A stretch of 52,001 bases of DNA from Heterotrichella gracilis (GCA_032358255.1 JAULBX010026141.1:1-52001); one strand, 5' to 3'; shown: positions 21,901 through 32,694, numbered from the stretch's first letter. Made by a program: numbers and translations. The notes: generated from the letters alone by a model not told the origin.

Positions 21901-23176
21901 AGGACATTCTGGCTGGGGTAAAGGTGGGTGTGGGGTGGTGGTCGGTGTGGGGCGGGGGCGATAGTGGGAAGCAGAGGGCGGTAAAGGTGGGTGGGTGGGT
22001 GGGGTATGGTGCCTGCATCCACGCTGCTGTCTGACGCCACCCTGTTCCCCCTCCGGGGTGACGGCGTGCAGATCTGCAATTAAGGAGCGGAAGGGGTTGA
22101 TGATGGCACATTCCACCCGGAAAATGTGGGGATTTCACCCGGGGAATGTGGGAATTCCACTGTCACCATCTCAACCGTCAACCCGTTCGCTGCCGAAGAG
22201 CAGATCTGCACGCTGTCATAAAACACGATGGAAGAGACGCTGTAAAGGTCGTGTATGCAGCCACAGGGCCTGACGTCGATGTTTAGGATGTATACATGTG
22301 AACGTCACCTTTGTGTCTTCCCGCATTCCGCACCGTAGTCTTAATCCCAAATCCCCCTGAACCCTACCATCTCCACCCCGTGCCCCCAGGCCAAGCTGGA
22401 GAACCCTAAACCCTAACACACACACGCCTGTCCCCAGGCCAAGCTGAAGAAGGACAAGAAGGACACCAATGGCAGCAAGCCTGCAAAGGAAGCCGCGCCC
22501 GCACCCGCCGCCGCCTCCACCCCAGCCCCCACACCCGCACCCACACCCACCCCTAGTGTGGTGGCTGACAATGTGGAGGATCTGGTGGTGGTGGAGGAGG
22601 CTGCGCCTGTTGAGGAGGAGGCTCAGGAGGTGGTGATGGCTGTAGGTGGGGGCGTGGAGGAGGAGGAGGGGGTGGTGAAGAGTGGCAAGAAGGCGGGGGC
22701 GCGGCCCGGGACTCGCAGGTGGGTGGTTTTTTGGCTCATGGATGTGGCCTGTATGTGTGCGCTGTACAGTGCACGTGCATGTGCATGTGGGTATGCATGC
22801 TACAGTGCATGTGCATGTGCATGTGCACTGTGATGGTTCACATGCGGCAAGGAAGGGGAGTTTTCCTTTCGCGGTGTGGTGCGGCGCTTGCCCTAGGCTA
22901 GGGTGTGGAAGGTACCTGGCACTTGCGGGGAGAGGGTTGTGTGGCCATGTACATAGCTCCACACCCCCTAGGTTAGGGCCATCGGGGCGGGCATATATAC
23001 CCTAACAAACCCCTGCAAACCCTACCAACGCGGCTGCGTGTAAGTGTGTGTCCCCTGGTTGCGGCGGACGCGCAAGTCCACCCCCTATCAAAACCCTACA
23101 AACCCTACCAACGCGGCTGTGTGTCGCCAGGTTGCGGCGGACGCGCAAGTCAACCCCAGTCACCGACGCGGACTGA
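12921..23176 (+). CDS. MFP1: MFP1-like thylakoid coiled-coil protein (MAR-binding filament-like protein 1)
   Basis: Nineteen exons: 12921-13112, 13268-13405, 14069-14255, 15033-15133, 15188-15232, 15482-15535, 15986-16129, 16791-16911, 17638-17738, 18074-18370, 18799-18908, 19444-19651, 19838-19930, 20242-20373, 20645-20797, 21119-21244, 21780-21923, 22438-22718, 23131-23176. Phases agree throughout and give ~890 aa. Order: Arg/Ser-rich plastid leader; a second hydrophobic stretch ending HPALAQ, like a lumenal cleavage site; one membrane helix at ~236-256 (FGLLNALGVVAAGGLAGLLF); a ~500-residue Glu/Lys/Ala coiled coil; an acidic Ala/Pro linker; and the basic tail LRRTRKSTPVTDAD. Plant MFP1 has this same plan, including LLNGLG-like residues at the helix and a basic RR.RKS end. 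Known family role: thylakoid-anchored filament protein linked to nucleoids and starch-granule initiation. Exon 5 (15188) and the ends of exons 16 and 17 are the least certain boundaries. Confidence 0.85.
14806..14965 (+). repeat. Two ghost acceptors before MFP1-like exon 4
   Basis: CTTGCAG plus the start of exon 4 occurs three times, with exon starts at 14819, 14929 and 15033 (110 and 104 bp apart). The first two run into TAG or TGA within a few codons (GCTGACGTAG; GAGATTGCCTGAG). Only the third is open and in phase. Confidence 0.9.
15088..15325 (+). repeat. Exon family: three copies of a QLDEKNKLQAELEQ-type coiled-coil block
   Basis: The end of exon 4 (15088-15133) is repeated at 15191-15232 and in part at 15291-15315. 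The second copy is preceded by a new acceptor CCCTAG|AAC and followed by GTGAGG. It is 15 codons in phase 0, so it looks like a working new exon. The third copy also has CCCTAG|AAC but loses the coiled-coil sequence and a donor. Confidence 0.8.
16205..16590 (+). repeat. Series of ghost donors after the MFP1-like membrane-helix exon
   Basis: After the true donor at 16129, the exon end (GQLDKEKEG.KQLQDVVK) recurs almost intact with GTGAAA after 16290. It then recurs in increasingly degraded form, with GTATGG after ~16430 and GTAAGG after ~16581. Each unit also repeats the following intron text (TAGGGCAGGGTTTTGAG). Confidence 0.8.
17440..17640 (+). repeat. Three tandem acceptors at MFP1-like exon 9, with TTAATTAA spacers
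   Basis: TTGAGG.G.AGAAGCGGCTG follows an AG at 17460, 17546 and 17637 (86 and 91 bp apart). The first copy stops after ATCGCATATAA and the second dissolves into TTTAATTAATTATT. The third is the working exon. The spacers are short AT-rich TTAATTAATTAA tracts not seen elsewhere in the gene. Confidence 0.85.
17941..17985 (+). repeat. Ghost acceptor before MFP1-like exon 10
   Basis: CCGCAG then GCCGGAACGGCCGCCAAGG mimics the true start at 18074 (GCTGAAAAGGCCGCCAAG). The offset is 130 bp, so it is out of frame. Confidence 0.6.
18486..18620. repeat. Fold-back (inverted repeat) element in MFP1-like intron 10
   Basis: Left arm 18486-18516 and right arm 18590-18620 are reverse complements at 29 of 31 positions, separated by a 73-nt loop. 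A further direct pair, TCACAATCTCC, lies at 18550-18560 and 18647-18657. It may be a small MITE-like fold-back or an intronic hairpin. I see no target-site duplication or transposase. Confidence 0.75.
19200..19443 (+). repeat. Ghost acceptors before MFP1-like exon 12, ~88-bp units
   Basis: The unit TAGGGTTTTGGCTTCAG...CCCCTGCTACCACAG|GGAACGTGCCGATGCTGACCTGG occurs with exon starts at 19356 (ghost, stop at ATAG) and 19444 (true). A weaker copy without the exon lies upstream near 19280. TAGGGTTTTGG is part of each unit. Confidence 0.85.
20018..20050 (+). repeat. Ghost donor of MFP1-like exon 13
   Basis: GTGCTCCGCAATGAGCTGAACGAG followed by GTGTGT repeats the exon end at 19907-19930 (GTCCTGCGAAACGAGCTCAACGAG). 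The offset is 115 bp, out of frame. Confidence 0.75.
20838..20895 (+). repeat. Ghost donor of MFP1-like exon 15
   Basis: YEEQLAKLEGRLEQ is encoded again, followed by the same GTGGGCAGG donor, 92 bp after the true donor at 20797. The intervening intron is made of GTAGGG/GTTGTAGGG telomere-like variants. Confidence 0.85.
21190..21575 (+). repeat. Four-copy, exactly 105-bp exon-intron repeat at MFP1-like exon 16
   Basis: CCAAGGGGTGCAGGA starts at 21196, 21301, 21406 and 21511, an exact 105-bp period (35 codons). Each unit holds the coding block GVQEDMFAAQEAQQL plus an intron-like tail CAAACCCTA...CCCTAAGGCAG. Copies 1 and 2 read through in one open frame; copy 2 then meets TAA in its CCCTAA tail. 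Copy 4 alone continues into VEDG with a GTAAAC donor, probably the ancestral exon end. Confidence 0.92.
22390..22437 (+). repeat. Ghost acceptor of MFP1-like exon 18
   Basis: CCCAG|GCCAAGCTGGAG precedes the true CCCAG|GCCAAGCTGAAG by 48 bp. The frame is kept but the copy runs into CCCTAA, a stop. Confidence 0.75.
23030..23090 (+). repeat. Ghost copy of the MFP1-like last exon
   Basis: GGTTGCGGCGGACGCGCAAGTC at about 23057 repeats the start of the terminal exon (23131), with the shared lead AACCCTACCAACGCGGCTG. The AG acceptor is lost (CCCCTG). Confidence 0.85.
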
Positions 23177-24691
23177 GGAGCCAGCAATATACGAGGGCTG
23201 GTGCGCCACATGGCGCATGCGCCTGGTCCACCAGCAAGGAGGGATGTGGGGAGACAGCGCGAGGCTGCGCGGCTGGTACTCAATCGACTGGGGGTTCACG
23301 CGGGTGAGGGGGTGCGCCTGGGGTCACGTGCACCTGGTCAACCAGCAAAGGGGTGTATGAAGAGGTACTGGGAGACCGCGGTTCAGAAGCCAAAGGGATC
23401 ACAGTTCGGCCTCTGATTCAACGTACCTGGTTGGGTTGGGGGGGCATTTCCGGGGGACGGCAGCAAGTGTCACAAACCCTGTAATGTTCCTAGGATCAAA
23501 TCGGTGCGCGCTAGAAGGGTGTATGGCAGGATTTCTCTGCAAGGGGGTGTAGGCGGCAATGGTACAGGGGAGGGAAGGGGTGGGTGGGTGGGGTTGCATG
23601 CCGGGTGCAGGCAGGCAATGACACATAGCAGCAGCAGTAGCAGTTTGGACACGACGTACAGGGACAGATATAGGATGTAGATGATCAAGGCGCAAATGCA
23701 GTGTGCCACAGGGATGGTGATATTTCAAGCCAAAGTATTGATTGAGGGTTGGCATGGAATAGGATAACTACCGGTACTGCTGCAATGCCATGCAGGCACG
23801 GCCTGTGTAACACAACAGTTGAAAGCTGCTTTCAGAGTTGGCACGCCTTGCCACATTCAATTATGCAGAGCCAGGCCAATGGCATGTGTCGGCCCCCTTC
23901 TTATGTGGGCATCAGTTGGGGTGACGGGCTGTGCAATCGGCTGATATACGAAGTAAATATAAGGGATCGCACAGACTCTGAGGCAGACCCTGAGGTACTC
24001 ATTCAATGGACTAATTTAGTAAGACTTTGGGGCTCACAATCCAGTGGCGCAAACGGTTTCAAACACTGTCTAGAAGGTAAAATTCAACGGTGGCACACTG
24101 CGCGTCCTACGCGTAACTCGCGCATGTCAATGCTGGCCATGACTGGAACCTACAGAGATTATAATTTTATCAAATTTGACTGGCGAGGCCGCCGTGTGGC
24201 ACTCCTTTGCTGCAAAAACCCCACATTTATTCGCCTGAAAGTTTGTGCGCTCCCTGTCCCTATCGAAAGAAAGTCCAGACTTTCTTGCTCAGAAAGAAAA
24301 CACAATTATTTTCTTCTATCACTGTGCACAGAGCCCAAAGCTCTAACTCTATTTATTTGACATTCCTTCACACAATGCCAAGTTGGTGTCACACGGTGGG
24401 GCTACAAATTACGCAGGCAGCCCTGGGCTGCCCTTGCAAGGAGGGATAAGAGACTCTATGAGGGGGAAATTGGGGGAGAAAGAAAGAAAAGTAGGAAAAC
24501 AGTTGGGGGCACCCCTTGCAGTCTATGCTTCTCTGAGGCGCGAAGGGTACATATTCTTATACTTCTTCTTGGGGGCACAGCAGGGTCACAGCGCTGGCCC
24601 AAAACCCCATGCATCGTCACACAGCAGCGCTGCATGCACTGCAAGCTTATGCACGCTGCCTAGTGCGGCAAATGAGGGCAGTGCGCACCGC
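23177..24691. other. Intergenic region between MFP1-like and methyltransferase A (convergent 3' ends)
   Basis: Contains the MFP1-like 3'UTR with two further imperfect repeats (GCGCCTGGTCCACCAGCAA near 23220; GCACCTGGTCAACCAGCAA near 23330). A 203-codon open frame at 23749-24360 (+) lies in more AT-rich sequence. I find no motif, no splice partner and no repeat of it elsewhere, so I do not call it a gene. The stretch 24400-24600 is the duplicated 3' flank of methyltransferase A, matching 26460-26600. Confidence 0.45.
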
Positions 24692-25792
24692 CTACTGCGG
24701 CAGCGCACGCACAAAGGTGTACTCCTCCTTGTGGCGGCTTGCAAGCAGCTCAAAGCCCTGCTTGGCCAGTAGGGCGATGAAGCGCTGCGTCTTGGGGTAC
24801 CCCTCCACTGTAAACCTGTGGTGGAACTCAACCAGCAGCTGGTTGGTGGGTATCCCGCCCGCCAGGAGGCTGCTTATGACATCATACTCTGCCCCCTCGA
24901 TGTCCATCTTGAGTATGTCAACTGCTTGGAAACCACCGGACATACACAGCATGGTCTTGAGGGTCAAGATGGGGAGGGTGAGGAGGTCATCTCGCTTGGA
25001 GGTTGGGGATTCCCCCACGCCTGCCAGGGACCGGCGTTTACTGTCTAGGACTGGCGTGAGGGAAACAAACTTGGGGTTTGAAGGTAGCTTGAACTGCTGG
25101 ACGCCGTTGCGGGTGCCTATCCCAACGTGTTCAAACTTGAAATTGGCTGGTGGTTTCATCTTGCGCACGTGCTTGAACGCCCTAGGCGTGGGGTCAAAGC
25201 CATACACCGTCAAGTTGTATCTGCTGATCAAGCCCAAATCGAATGACATCTCTTCCCCAATGCCAATGCTGAACACGGTAGAGGAGGAGTTGAGGCCAGT
25301 GTCGCAGATGTCCCACCCCCCATAGTCCCACCCACCCTTCATAACGCCACCCACCCTGTCGTGAAGGGACAAGGGGGAAAAGTTGGTTTTGTTGCGCTAT
25401 CCAGCGTGTGACTGCATTAAGCACAGGTGTGGCAACCTCCAGAGATATGCAAGCTATGCTTGCAGAGTTCCACTGTGTATTGCTACCAGGGCTTCCTGGT
25501 TCCTTCACACCTAGGCATGCCACTCACCTGGAGGTTTAGGGGATCCAAATGTGATGTGTTACTGAAGCAGTGTTTGCAGTGCTATGTGGACCTTCCTGAG
25601 CTCCACCCACCTCACTATGTTGCAAGCTCTGCGGCGGAACTGCAGCGAAGGCGCCACTTGGTAGCTGGCCATGGCACAGCCCACACCGGAGTCTAACGCG
25701 GAGAGTACCACCAAGAGGGCTGCCGAGGTGAATTTCCTAGTCCGCAGAGAGGAGGCGCTGCACTGCGCTCCGTGGTGACCACCACCCCTCAT
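24692..25792 (-). CDS. FkbM-type SAM-dependent methyltransferase, tandem copy A
   Basis: Two exons, 25792-25611 and 25355-24692 (phase 2 junction), encode 281 aa. Residues ~21-37 (FTSAALLVVLSALDSGV) form a single hydrophobic segment after a basic start, fitting a signal anchor, so the enzyme domain would face the ER/Golgi lumen. The domain shows a degenerate SAM loop FSIGIGEEMSFDLG, the acidic FDPTPRA strand, DILKMDIEGAEYDVI and QLLVEFHH, all typical of the Methyltransf_21 (FkbM) family. Relatives methylate sugars or small molecules, but the acceptor here cannot be inferred. It is the first of three head-to-tail copies with the same intron position; A and B are closest. Confidence 0.85.
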
Positions 25793-26626
25793 CAGTGGGC
25801 TGCGTGGGGTGTCTCCAGCAAGGTATCAACGTGGCTTCCCTCGCTGGTGTTGAGATAGAGATATCAATTGCAATCGATTGGTTGACTGCACTGTTGTGGA
25901 GTAGGGCTGGTTACCTGCAATAGAACAACCAACGGGTGCATTGGGGATACACGTGTTGTGGGTAGCACCCGTTAGCAGCACTTTCCCCTGAACTGTGCAT
26001 ACGCGGGACTTATCACCTACCTCCGGTATTTTGGCGCAGGCTTTTCTCCCGTCCGAACATATCGAAACTCGCTGTGCCCTCGCAGGTCAGGGTTGCTGCA
26101 CACAAGCGCATATATATAAGTGTTTGGTCTAGCGGTGATACAATGCAACGCTGGCATCGACGGAAAGTTGGAGAACTCAGCGACAAAACTGCATGCATGC
26201 AAAAGTGTACAAAATGCATGCATCAAAATGGGGGCCAGGGAGCTCAAAGCCTGTAACGAAGCGACCTATAATAAGATTACAAAACCGTTCGACTGTCTAG
26301 CTCTAGCTACCTGCCTGTTCAGGACAATAAATAGATACATTGACTGCATTTTGAAATTGAAACAGTTTTCATATAAAACAAAACAGCAGCCTTGTTTTTA
26401 AAGTTGGGCATAAAACCACTGTCAATGGCAGTCAGCGAGCTTATCTTGCCACAGTGGCTGGTGTGCTGGGGCTGCAACTACGCAAGCAGCCAGGGCGGCC
26501 CTTGCAAGGGAGTATAGAGGGGAAGCATGGGGGGGAAGAAGGGAAAAGGAAAATTGGCGGGGGCACAGCAGGGTCACAGCGCTGGCCAAAAAATACCTGC
26601 ATTGCCAACAAACACCGCTGCACTGC
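25793..26626. other. Upstream flank of methyltransferase A
   Basis: No gene seen. 25800-26210 is recognisably the same as 29940-30380 upstream of copy C (shared blocks include GGGGTGTCTCCA, GGTTGGCTGCACTG-like and CAACGCTG.(A/G)TCGACGG), so the duplication carried the promoter. TATATATAAG at 26111-26120 is a possible TATA region about 320 bp before the copy A ATG. Confidence 0.5.
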
Positions 26627-27760
26627 CTACTGCGGCAGCGCACGCACAAAGGTGTACTCCTCCTGTTTCTGGCTTGTAATAAGCACCTCAAAGCCCTGCT
26701 TGGCCAGTAGGGCGATGATGCGCTGCGTCTCGGGGAACCCCTCCTTGGAGTCCCTGTGGTGAAACTCAACCAGCAGCTGGTTGGTGGGTATCCCGCCCAA
26801 AAGAAGGCTGTCGATGACACCATACTCTGCCCCCTCGATGTCCATCTTGAGTATGTCAACTGCTTGCAGGCCAGACATACACAGCATGGTCTTGAGGGTC
26901 AAGATGGGGAGGGTGATGTGCGCACTTTGCTTGGTCCTTTTGGCTTTCCCCACGCCAACCAGGGATCGGCGTTTACTGTCTGTGACTGGCGTGAGGGAAA
27001 CAAACCTGGGGTTGGACGGCAGCTTGAACTGCTGAACGCCGTTGCGGGTGCCTATCCCAACGTTTTCAAACTTGAAGTTGGTTGGCGGCTGCTTCTTACG
27101 CACATACTTGAGCGCTCTAGGCGTGGGGTCAAAGCCATGTACGGTCAAATTGTATCTGCTAATCATGCCCAGGTCGAATGACATCTCCTCCCCAATGCCA
27201 ATGCTGAACATGGTTGAGGACGAGTTGAGGCCAGTGTCGCAGATGTCCCACCCCCCATAGTCCCACCCGCTTTTCATGACGCCACCCACCCTGTCGTGAA
27301 GGGACAAGAAAAATTGTTTGTTGCGCTGTCCAACAAGTCATGGGCACTGTGGTTGCTACATCCTGGGGAGCCGGGAGCAATCATCCAATGTAAGGGTATC
27401 CTTTTAAGGGTCCACTGTGCATTGCTACTGGGTACTGCACGCCCATGCAAAAGGGGGGTCAGGTGTGGTGCGCTACTCCAGGAGCCAGGTGTGGTAGTGC
27501 TTGGTGCATTTTATGGCTGACTAGACACAACCGCTCAGGCTGGCTCACCCCACCCACCTCACTATGTTGCACGTGCTGCGGCGGAACTGTATCGAGGGCG
27601 CCACGTTGTAGCTGGCACATTCCACTCTGGAAAAGGCGGAGAGGAGCAGCAGGAGAGCTGTGGATATGATGGCCGTGGCGAGCGGAGGAGATCTTTGGCA
27701 ATTGCAGTGCGCATCCCCATGATGGGCCGCTCCAGGCTGGGGATGGTGGCCCCCCCTCAT
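26627..27760 (-). CDS. FkbM-type SAM-dependent methyltransferase, tandem copy B
   Basis: Two exons, 27760-27558 and 27290-26627, encode 288 aa. The second exon has the same length (664 nt) as that of copy A and differs mainly by point substitutions. The motifs are kept: FSIGIGEEMSFDLG, FDPTPRA, DILKMDIEGAEYGVI, QLLVEFHH. The signal-anchor segment is IISTALLLLLSAF. The N-terminal tail is seven residues longer than in A and includes an HHGDAHCNC stretch. The 5' and 3' flanks just outside the coding region are also duplicated, so this is a segmental duplication rather than retrocopying, and the intron is retained. The substrate is unknown. Confidence 0.85.
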
Positions 27761-28842
27761 CCAGACCAAGGGGGGTTGCAAACCAAGGGGCCAAAGGGGC
27801 TTGCCTCGGTGCTGCTGAGAAAAGCTAAGCATATACATCTGCTGGGCTGTTATGGCGTTGAGCCAGGTTGACCAGGGATGATGAGTGAATTGCAAACGCC
27901 CAGCCCCACTCTAGAGCTGGAGTGCTGGTGCAGGGCATTGGTGCAGTCCAGCCCGTATTTGCTCGGAAGAACACTCCTTTGCTCTTAGAACACTCCTTTC
28001 AGTAGTTTATCACTCAGCCCAACGCGGCATAATCAGTACCTCGAAGAAAGAAAGGCGCAATGCAAGCATGCGAATTGATTATGCATCAGGACCGTTGAAG
28101 TGCACATGCATGCATGCAATATGCTTGCATCGAGACGAAGTGATGCACGTACGCTTTGCAAGATATCGATTGCCCACACGTTACCTAGCTAGGCTGCATG
28201 TCTAGGCCACACGTCTGTTCCAGAGCTGGGAAGTTTGGCCGTGAACAAAATAATTAAAATATAAAATTGAATAACATTAAAAAACACAGTTTCCTCCTTG
28301 TTTTCGAGGCGAGCTTGCAAGGTCACCTCCTTTAAAACGCAGTGCAAGATGTGGGGAGGGTCAGAAAGGGCCGGAAAGGTCACCTGCAAGGCGTTGCTTT
28401 CGAGGAAAAAACCTGCAATGCCAGCAGTAAATACCCAAGCAATGCCAGTGACGAGTACTACAACCTAGGCAGTGCAGTCAGTGTCCGTGCTGAACTTCAA
28501 GTTGAACAAAGGAAACGATTAAAAGAGCACCGCGCAACACAGAGCTAGGGAGCACAAGCCAAAAAAGCTCACACAGGGCATCACTGACGCACGGTTGCTG
28601 TGTTCCGGCTAGAACCCCCACCACCCTCTACACGTGCGCTAGGAAACTGGTTGGAACGAAACGTGCAGTAAAAAGCTGTCCCCTGGTGCAATAGTGAGGA
28701 AGAAAAACGGAGCGGGTCACACGGTTACCCTAGCTAAGGGTGCACCATGGTCACAATTGGGCACGACCTCGTGCACCCAGTCCCTGTCGAAAGCAACGCT
28801 GCACTGCCTACTGGGCGAGGATGGAACGGGCAGAACAAGTGG
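27761..28842. other. Upstream flank of methyltransferase B
   Basis: No gene recognised. Unlike A and C, the DNA beyond about 27800 does not resemble the shared A/C promoter block, so copy B probably has a different 5' region. 28060-28310 is AT-rich. A CATGCATGCATGCA run occurs near 28107. Confidence 0.4.
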
Positions 28843-29935
28843 TCATCCAGTTCTGAGCTGCTTCCCCTTTCGCTCCGGTACAGGGGTTGGCTGTCGCCTG
28901 TGCCGCACAAAGGTGTACACCATCTGCTCGTGGCTCAACAGGACCTCAAAGCCCTGTTGGCCCAGCATGTCTACGATGCGCTGCGTCTCTGGAAAGTCCT
29001 CCTTATTTATGTGGTGGAAAGCAATGAGCAGCTGGTTGGTGGGTATCTCCCCCGTAAGGAGCTGCTTAATGACCCCATACTCTGCCCCCTCGATGTCCAT
29101 CTTGAGTATGTCCACTGCCTTCAGGCCAGACATACACAGCAGGGTCTTGAGGGTCGTCACGGGGAGGGTGATCTGCGCATCATGCCCCAATGCATGGCTG
29201 TCCCCTCCGCCCATACTGTCTGGGTCGTGGTTCAGGAAAGCCCAGTCGGGGTGTGAAGGCAGCTTGAACCGCCGAACACCATGGCGAACCCCGAGCCCAA
29301 CATTTTCAAACTTGAAGTTGGCTGGTGGTTTCACCTTGCGCACAAGCCTGCGCGCTCTGGGCGTGGGGTCAAACCCAAACACCGTGAGGTTCCACTTTTT
29401 GATGAGCCCCAGTTCGAAGGACATGTCTTCTCCTATGCCGATGCTGAACACGGTAGAGGACGGCTTGAGGCCGTGGGAACACAACTCCCACCCCCCAACA
29501 TCGCTGCCAATCCTGTTGTGGACATAACAAGGAAAATGAGTATGTTTCACTGCGCTTGTTCACCTTGGTGGGCGCTGTGGTTGCAACCTTCAGAAATATG
29601 CAAGGCATGCTTTCATGGGTCCACTGTGAACTGCTGCCAGGCTCCTGGGAACTGCGCACTACTAAAAAAAATTGGATGTGCTACTGAAGAAGTACGGGTA
29701 GTGCTTGGGCGGACCTTGCTATGCACCTTTCTGGATGGCTGAATCCCCGCTGAACCCTAACCCACCTCAGTATGTTGCAGTTGCTGCGGCGGAACTTCAG
29801 AGAGGGCGCCACTTTGTCGCTGGCACAGCCCACATTGGCTACTAGGGTGGAGAGCAGAAGCACGAGGGCTGTTGGTGTGAGAACCAGCCGTGGGGAGGCG
29901 TTGCACTGTGGTCCATGCCGACCACCACCCCTCAT
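28843..29935 (-). CDS. FkbM-type SAM-dependent methyltransferase, tandem copy C
   Basis: Two exons, 29935-29766 and 29512-28843, encode 279 aa. This is the most divergent copy: FSIGIGEDMSFELG, FDPTPRARR, DILKMDIEGAEYGVI and QLLIAFHH are present, but E of the usual VEFHH is replaced by A. The C-terminus is extended by a basic tail (RRQPTPVPERKGKQLRTG) absent from A and B. The signal anchor is TALVLLLSTLVANVG. An upstream in-frame ATG at 30169 would lengthen the N-terminus, but MRGGG at 29935 aligns with the starts of A and B. The divergent PH-domain gene begins 867 bp away. Confidence 0.84.
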
Positions 29936-30802
29936 CAGGGGGCTCACCCTGTGTGGGGTGTCTCCAAAGAGGTGCCAAAAGTCGCTTGCCTCACTAGATC
30001 CTGTGATAGAAGTTGACTGGTGATAGGGTTGGCTGCACTGGCGTCGAGTAGGGTTGGCTTCCTGCAACAGTACAGCCAACCGTGGGCAATTGGGAATGTA
30101 CCTGTTGTATGTAGCGCTCGTTACGCAGCAGTTGTCCTTGACCTTTGCATACGAGAAGTTTCCACCCAAGAGGGACTCACCACCTAGACCGGATCCACTG
30201 TTTGGCGCAAGTGATCAACTCTTTGCCACAAGGTTCGCCGTCCTGTCAGGGTGAGGAGTGCCACACACCAGCGCGTATGTGCTGTAACCGCTTCCACCTA
30301 GTCTAGTCGTGGTATCACCAACTCAACGCTGCGTCGACGGCATTGTGAAGAACTACAAAACGTTTGCATGCATGCACACATATCTCAGGTTAAGGCATAT
30401 GTGCATGCATCCAACCGGAGGCCATGGACCTCAAAGCAGATGAAGAAGCGGCAAATATGAAGGTTACAAAACCGCTCAAACGCTCTACCTCTAGAGCTAT
30501 GCCCGGTTCAGACGTAGAACAACCTCCCCGCAGGTAAATACAGACGCCGCTGTAAATATCGGCAACAGGGTGGGCTGTGAAATTGTTTTAATTTTACGAA
30601 GCAGCCTTTTTTCGAGTTTTCGAGTTGGGCATAAAAACGCCGTTTCAAAAGCTTACAAACACTGCAGAATTGCAACCCCTTGCCCCAGAAACGATCACAC
30701 AAGGGGCCTCTTCTGCTGCATCCAAGGAAAGAACCACCTGCACCGGTACCGCCATCAGTGGCATCGCTTTGGGTTGCGCGACGATCGTAGGTGGTGGAGG
30801 CC
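29936..30802. promoter_or_regulatory. Divergent promoter region, methyltransferase C and PH-domain gene
   Basis: The proximal ~450 bp repeats the upstream DNA of copy A; the rest is unique. No clear TATA box or known element is visible. Confidence 0.4.
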
Positions 30803-32694
30803 ATGGCGGGCCGCAGTGGGGGCAGAGGCAGATCCCACGGCTGGGGCCACTCAGACAAACACGGGTGGCTCTGGAAACGTGGCGGCGAGTCGCGTATCTG
30901 GCTGCGTAAGTGGTGCCAACTGAAGGGCGCAACGCTACTGGTGTTCGACGATGACAGCAAGGTGGGCAAAGAGGGCAATGACGTTCCAAGAACAAGCTGT
31001 TTCCCTGCTGATGCCTGCATAACACTGTGCGTTACGCCGCTACAGGACACGGAGCCCACGGAAACGTTGAGGTTGGACAAGAGCCAGCTGTCTGAAGTGA
31101 CGTTCCAGGATGGGTTCCGTGGGGGGAAGCGGTATTCACGGGGCTTCCTGCTGCGAATCCACGACCCACATGCAGACAGCGATGTCTCAAAGTACGAGAC
31201 GGAAAGCCTGCTGCACAGCAGATTGGACTACGAGATGCCAGTGACGAAAATAGAGTACCTTCTTGCAGCCGAAGACAGTCTTGACCACAACGCCTGGCTC
31301 AGTAAGTGCAATCAGGGCTTTTGCTTTCAGCCCTGAGGGATGGCTGACTTCCTGTTGCTAATATTCTGCACACCCTTCTGCCGTGCAGAGAAGCTTGCCA
31401 AGGTTTCTGCAAACGGAGTAACCCAACGAAACGGCGAAGAATCCTACGAGAGCAGGAGTGCTGGGAAGGGCTTTGCGAGCGCTTTCCTAGGTGAGGTGCC
31501 GAGAGGGGCCCCAGTTGCCCTGGCAAGTCAGATTGCACATGCATGCAGCCGCGCATTGGCGTCACTGCTTGGTGACACTGCTTCCAAGGGGTAAAATTTG
31601 CTCAACTGCTGCATCCTGTGCATCTGTTGCCCACTGGAGGCATTTTGTGGCAAAATCGGTGGCCAGCTGCCCTTAGGTGCCCATCACATAGTGACTGTTC
31701 ATTTCCGGCTTCCAGGGCCCAGCCCGCTGGTGGTGTCCAAGCTGTGCACCACGGGGAGGGAGAAGGGCAAAGAGCTTCTCAACCTGATGCGGAAAACGAG
31801 GCGCGCCTTTGAGCAAAGTACGGCAAGCCTTGCACACTGATCCAGCTGTGCTGCATACCATCCAGCCCTGCACGGCTTTGCCCAGACCTCTCACCCTTGT
31901 TTTTCGTTCCTGCAGGCCTGCAAAATCTGGGGAACGTGCGGGAAGAGGCCAAGGCGGTGCAGCACCACGTGGTTGAGGTGCATGCGTTCCTGCTGGAGCT
32001 TGATGCCGCCATCTCCGCACACAGCACTGCAGACCAAACTGGTGAGGGGGCCAACAGTGAACACGCTTGCACTCTAATTCATGCTTGCACCTTTGGGTCA
32101 GGCCTTCCCAGGGACTTGAGCGGCGCTGGTGGCTGTTTTTGGGTGGGCAGGCGTGGCAACTGGGCAGGCGGCGTGCTGTCCTTGCTGGGCTGATCCCGCC
32201 CATGGTGTGCAACACACCCTGTCCTTCTCATCTAGCACCAACACTCAATTCACCCATTGTTGCTATACTTTCTGTTATGCATGTGGGTAGGGCCTCACGC
32301 CCTGGGCCCGCCCCCACCACCACACCAGCACAGACCACCCACCCCACCACACCCCCCTCCCCCCGCAGCCGAGGACGCCAAGTCCCTCAAGCACTGCCGC
32401 GACTGGCTGAACAGTGCGCAGGCCTTCATCATGGGCGTGGACCACCACATAGACGTGATGATACACAAGGACGGGACGCCCTTTTTGGCCAGCGAGTGGG
32501 CCTCGTGCGCGCAGACCACCGCCCTGCAGCTGAGGGACATCGAGGAGGCGCTGGTGGTGGCCCAGATACAGGAGCGGGAGTGTCACAGCCCGCCCTCGCC
32601 CCCCAATGGTGGCCTGGGAAGGAGTAGGTGTAGGCCCACGGGGAGGGCGCAGATGCCCTACAACACCTACTGGGCCAGGAAGATAGCCCTGTAG
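30803..32694 (+). CDS. PH-domain protein of unknown function
   Basis: Five exons, 30803-31301, 31389-31490, 31716-31817, 31916-32041 and 32369-32694, all phase-1 junctions, give 384 aa. An in-frame ATG four codons upstream (30791) is an alternative start. Residues ~20-170 form a pleckstrin-homology domain: KHGWLWKRGGESRIWLRKWCQL at the first strands, LRLDKSQLSEVTF in the middle, RGFLLRIHDP late, and the closing helix with invariant Trp (HNAWLSK). Such domains bind phosphoinositides or protein partners at membranes. The remaining ~200 residues are predicted helical (NVREEAKAVQHHVVEVHAFL, CRDWLNSAQAFIMGVDHH) and match nothing I recognise. Few ghost duplicates are visible here, in contrast to neighbouring genes. 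Confidence 0.75.

Noticed and set aside
23749-24360. 203-codon open frame as a gene
   Set aside because: No recognisable motif, composition unlike neighbouring exons, no splice partner, and it sits in AT-richer convergent intergenic DNA.
24692-29935. Retrocopies of one methyltransferase
   Set aside because: All three copies keep the same intron and parts of their flanks, so they arose by DNA-level tandem duplication.
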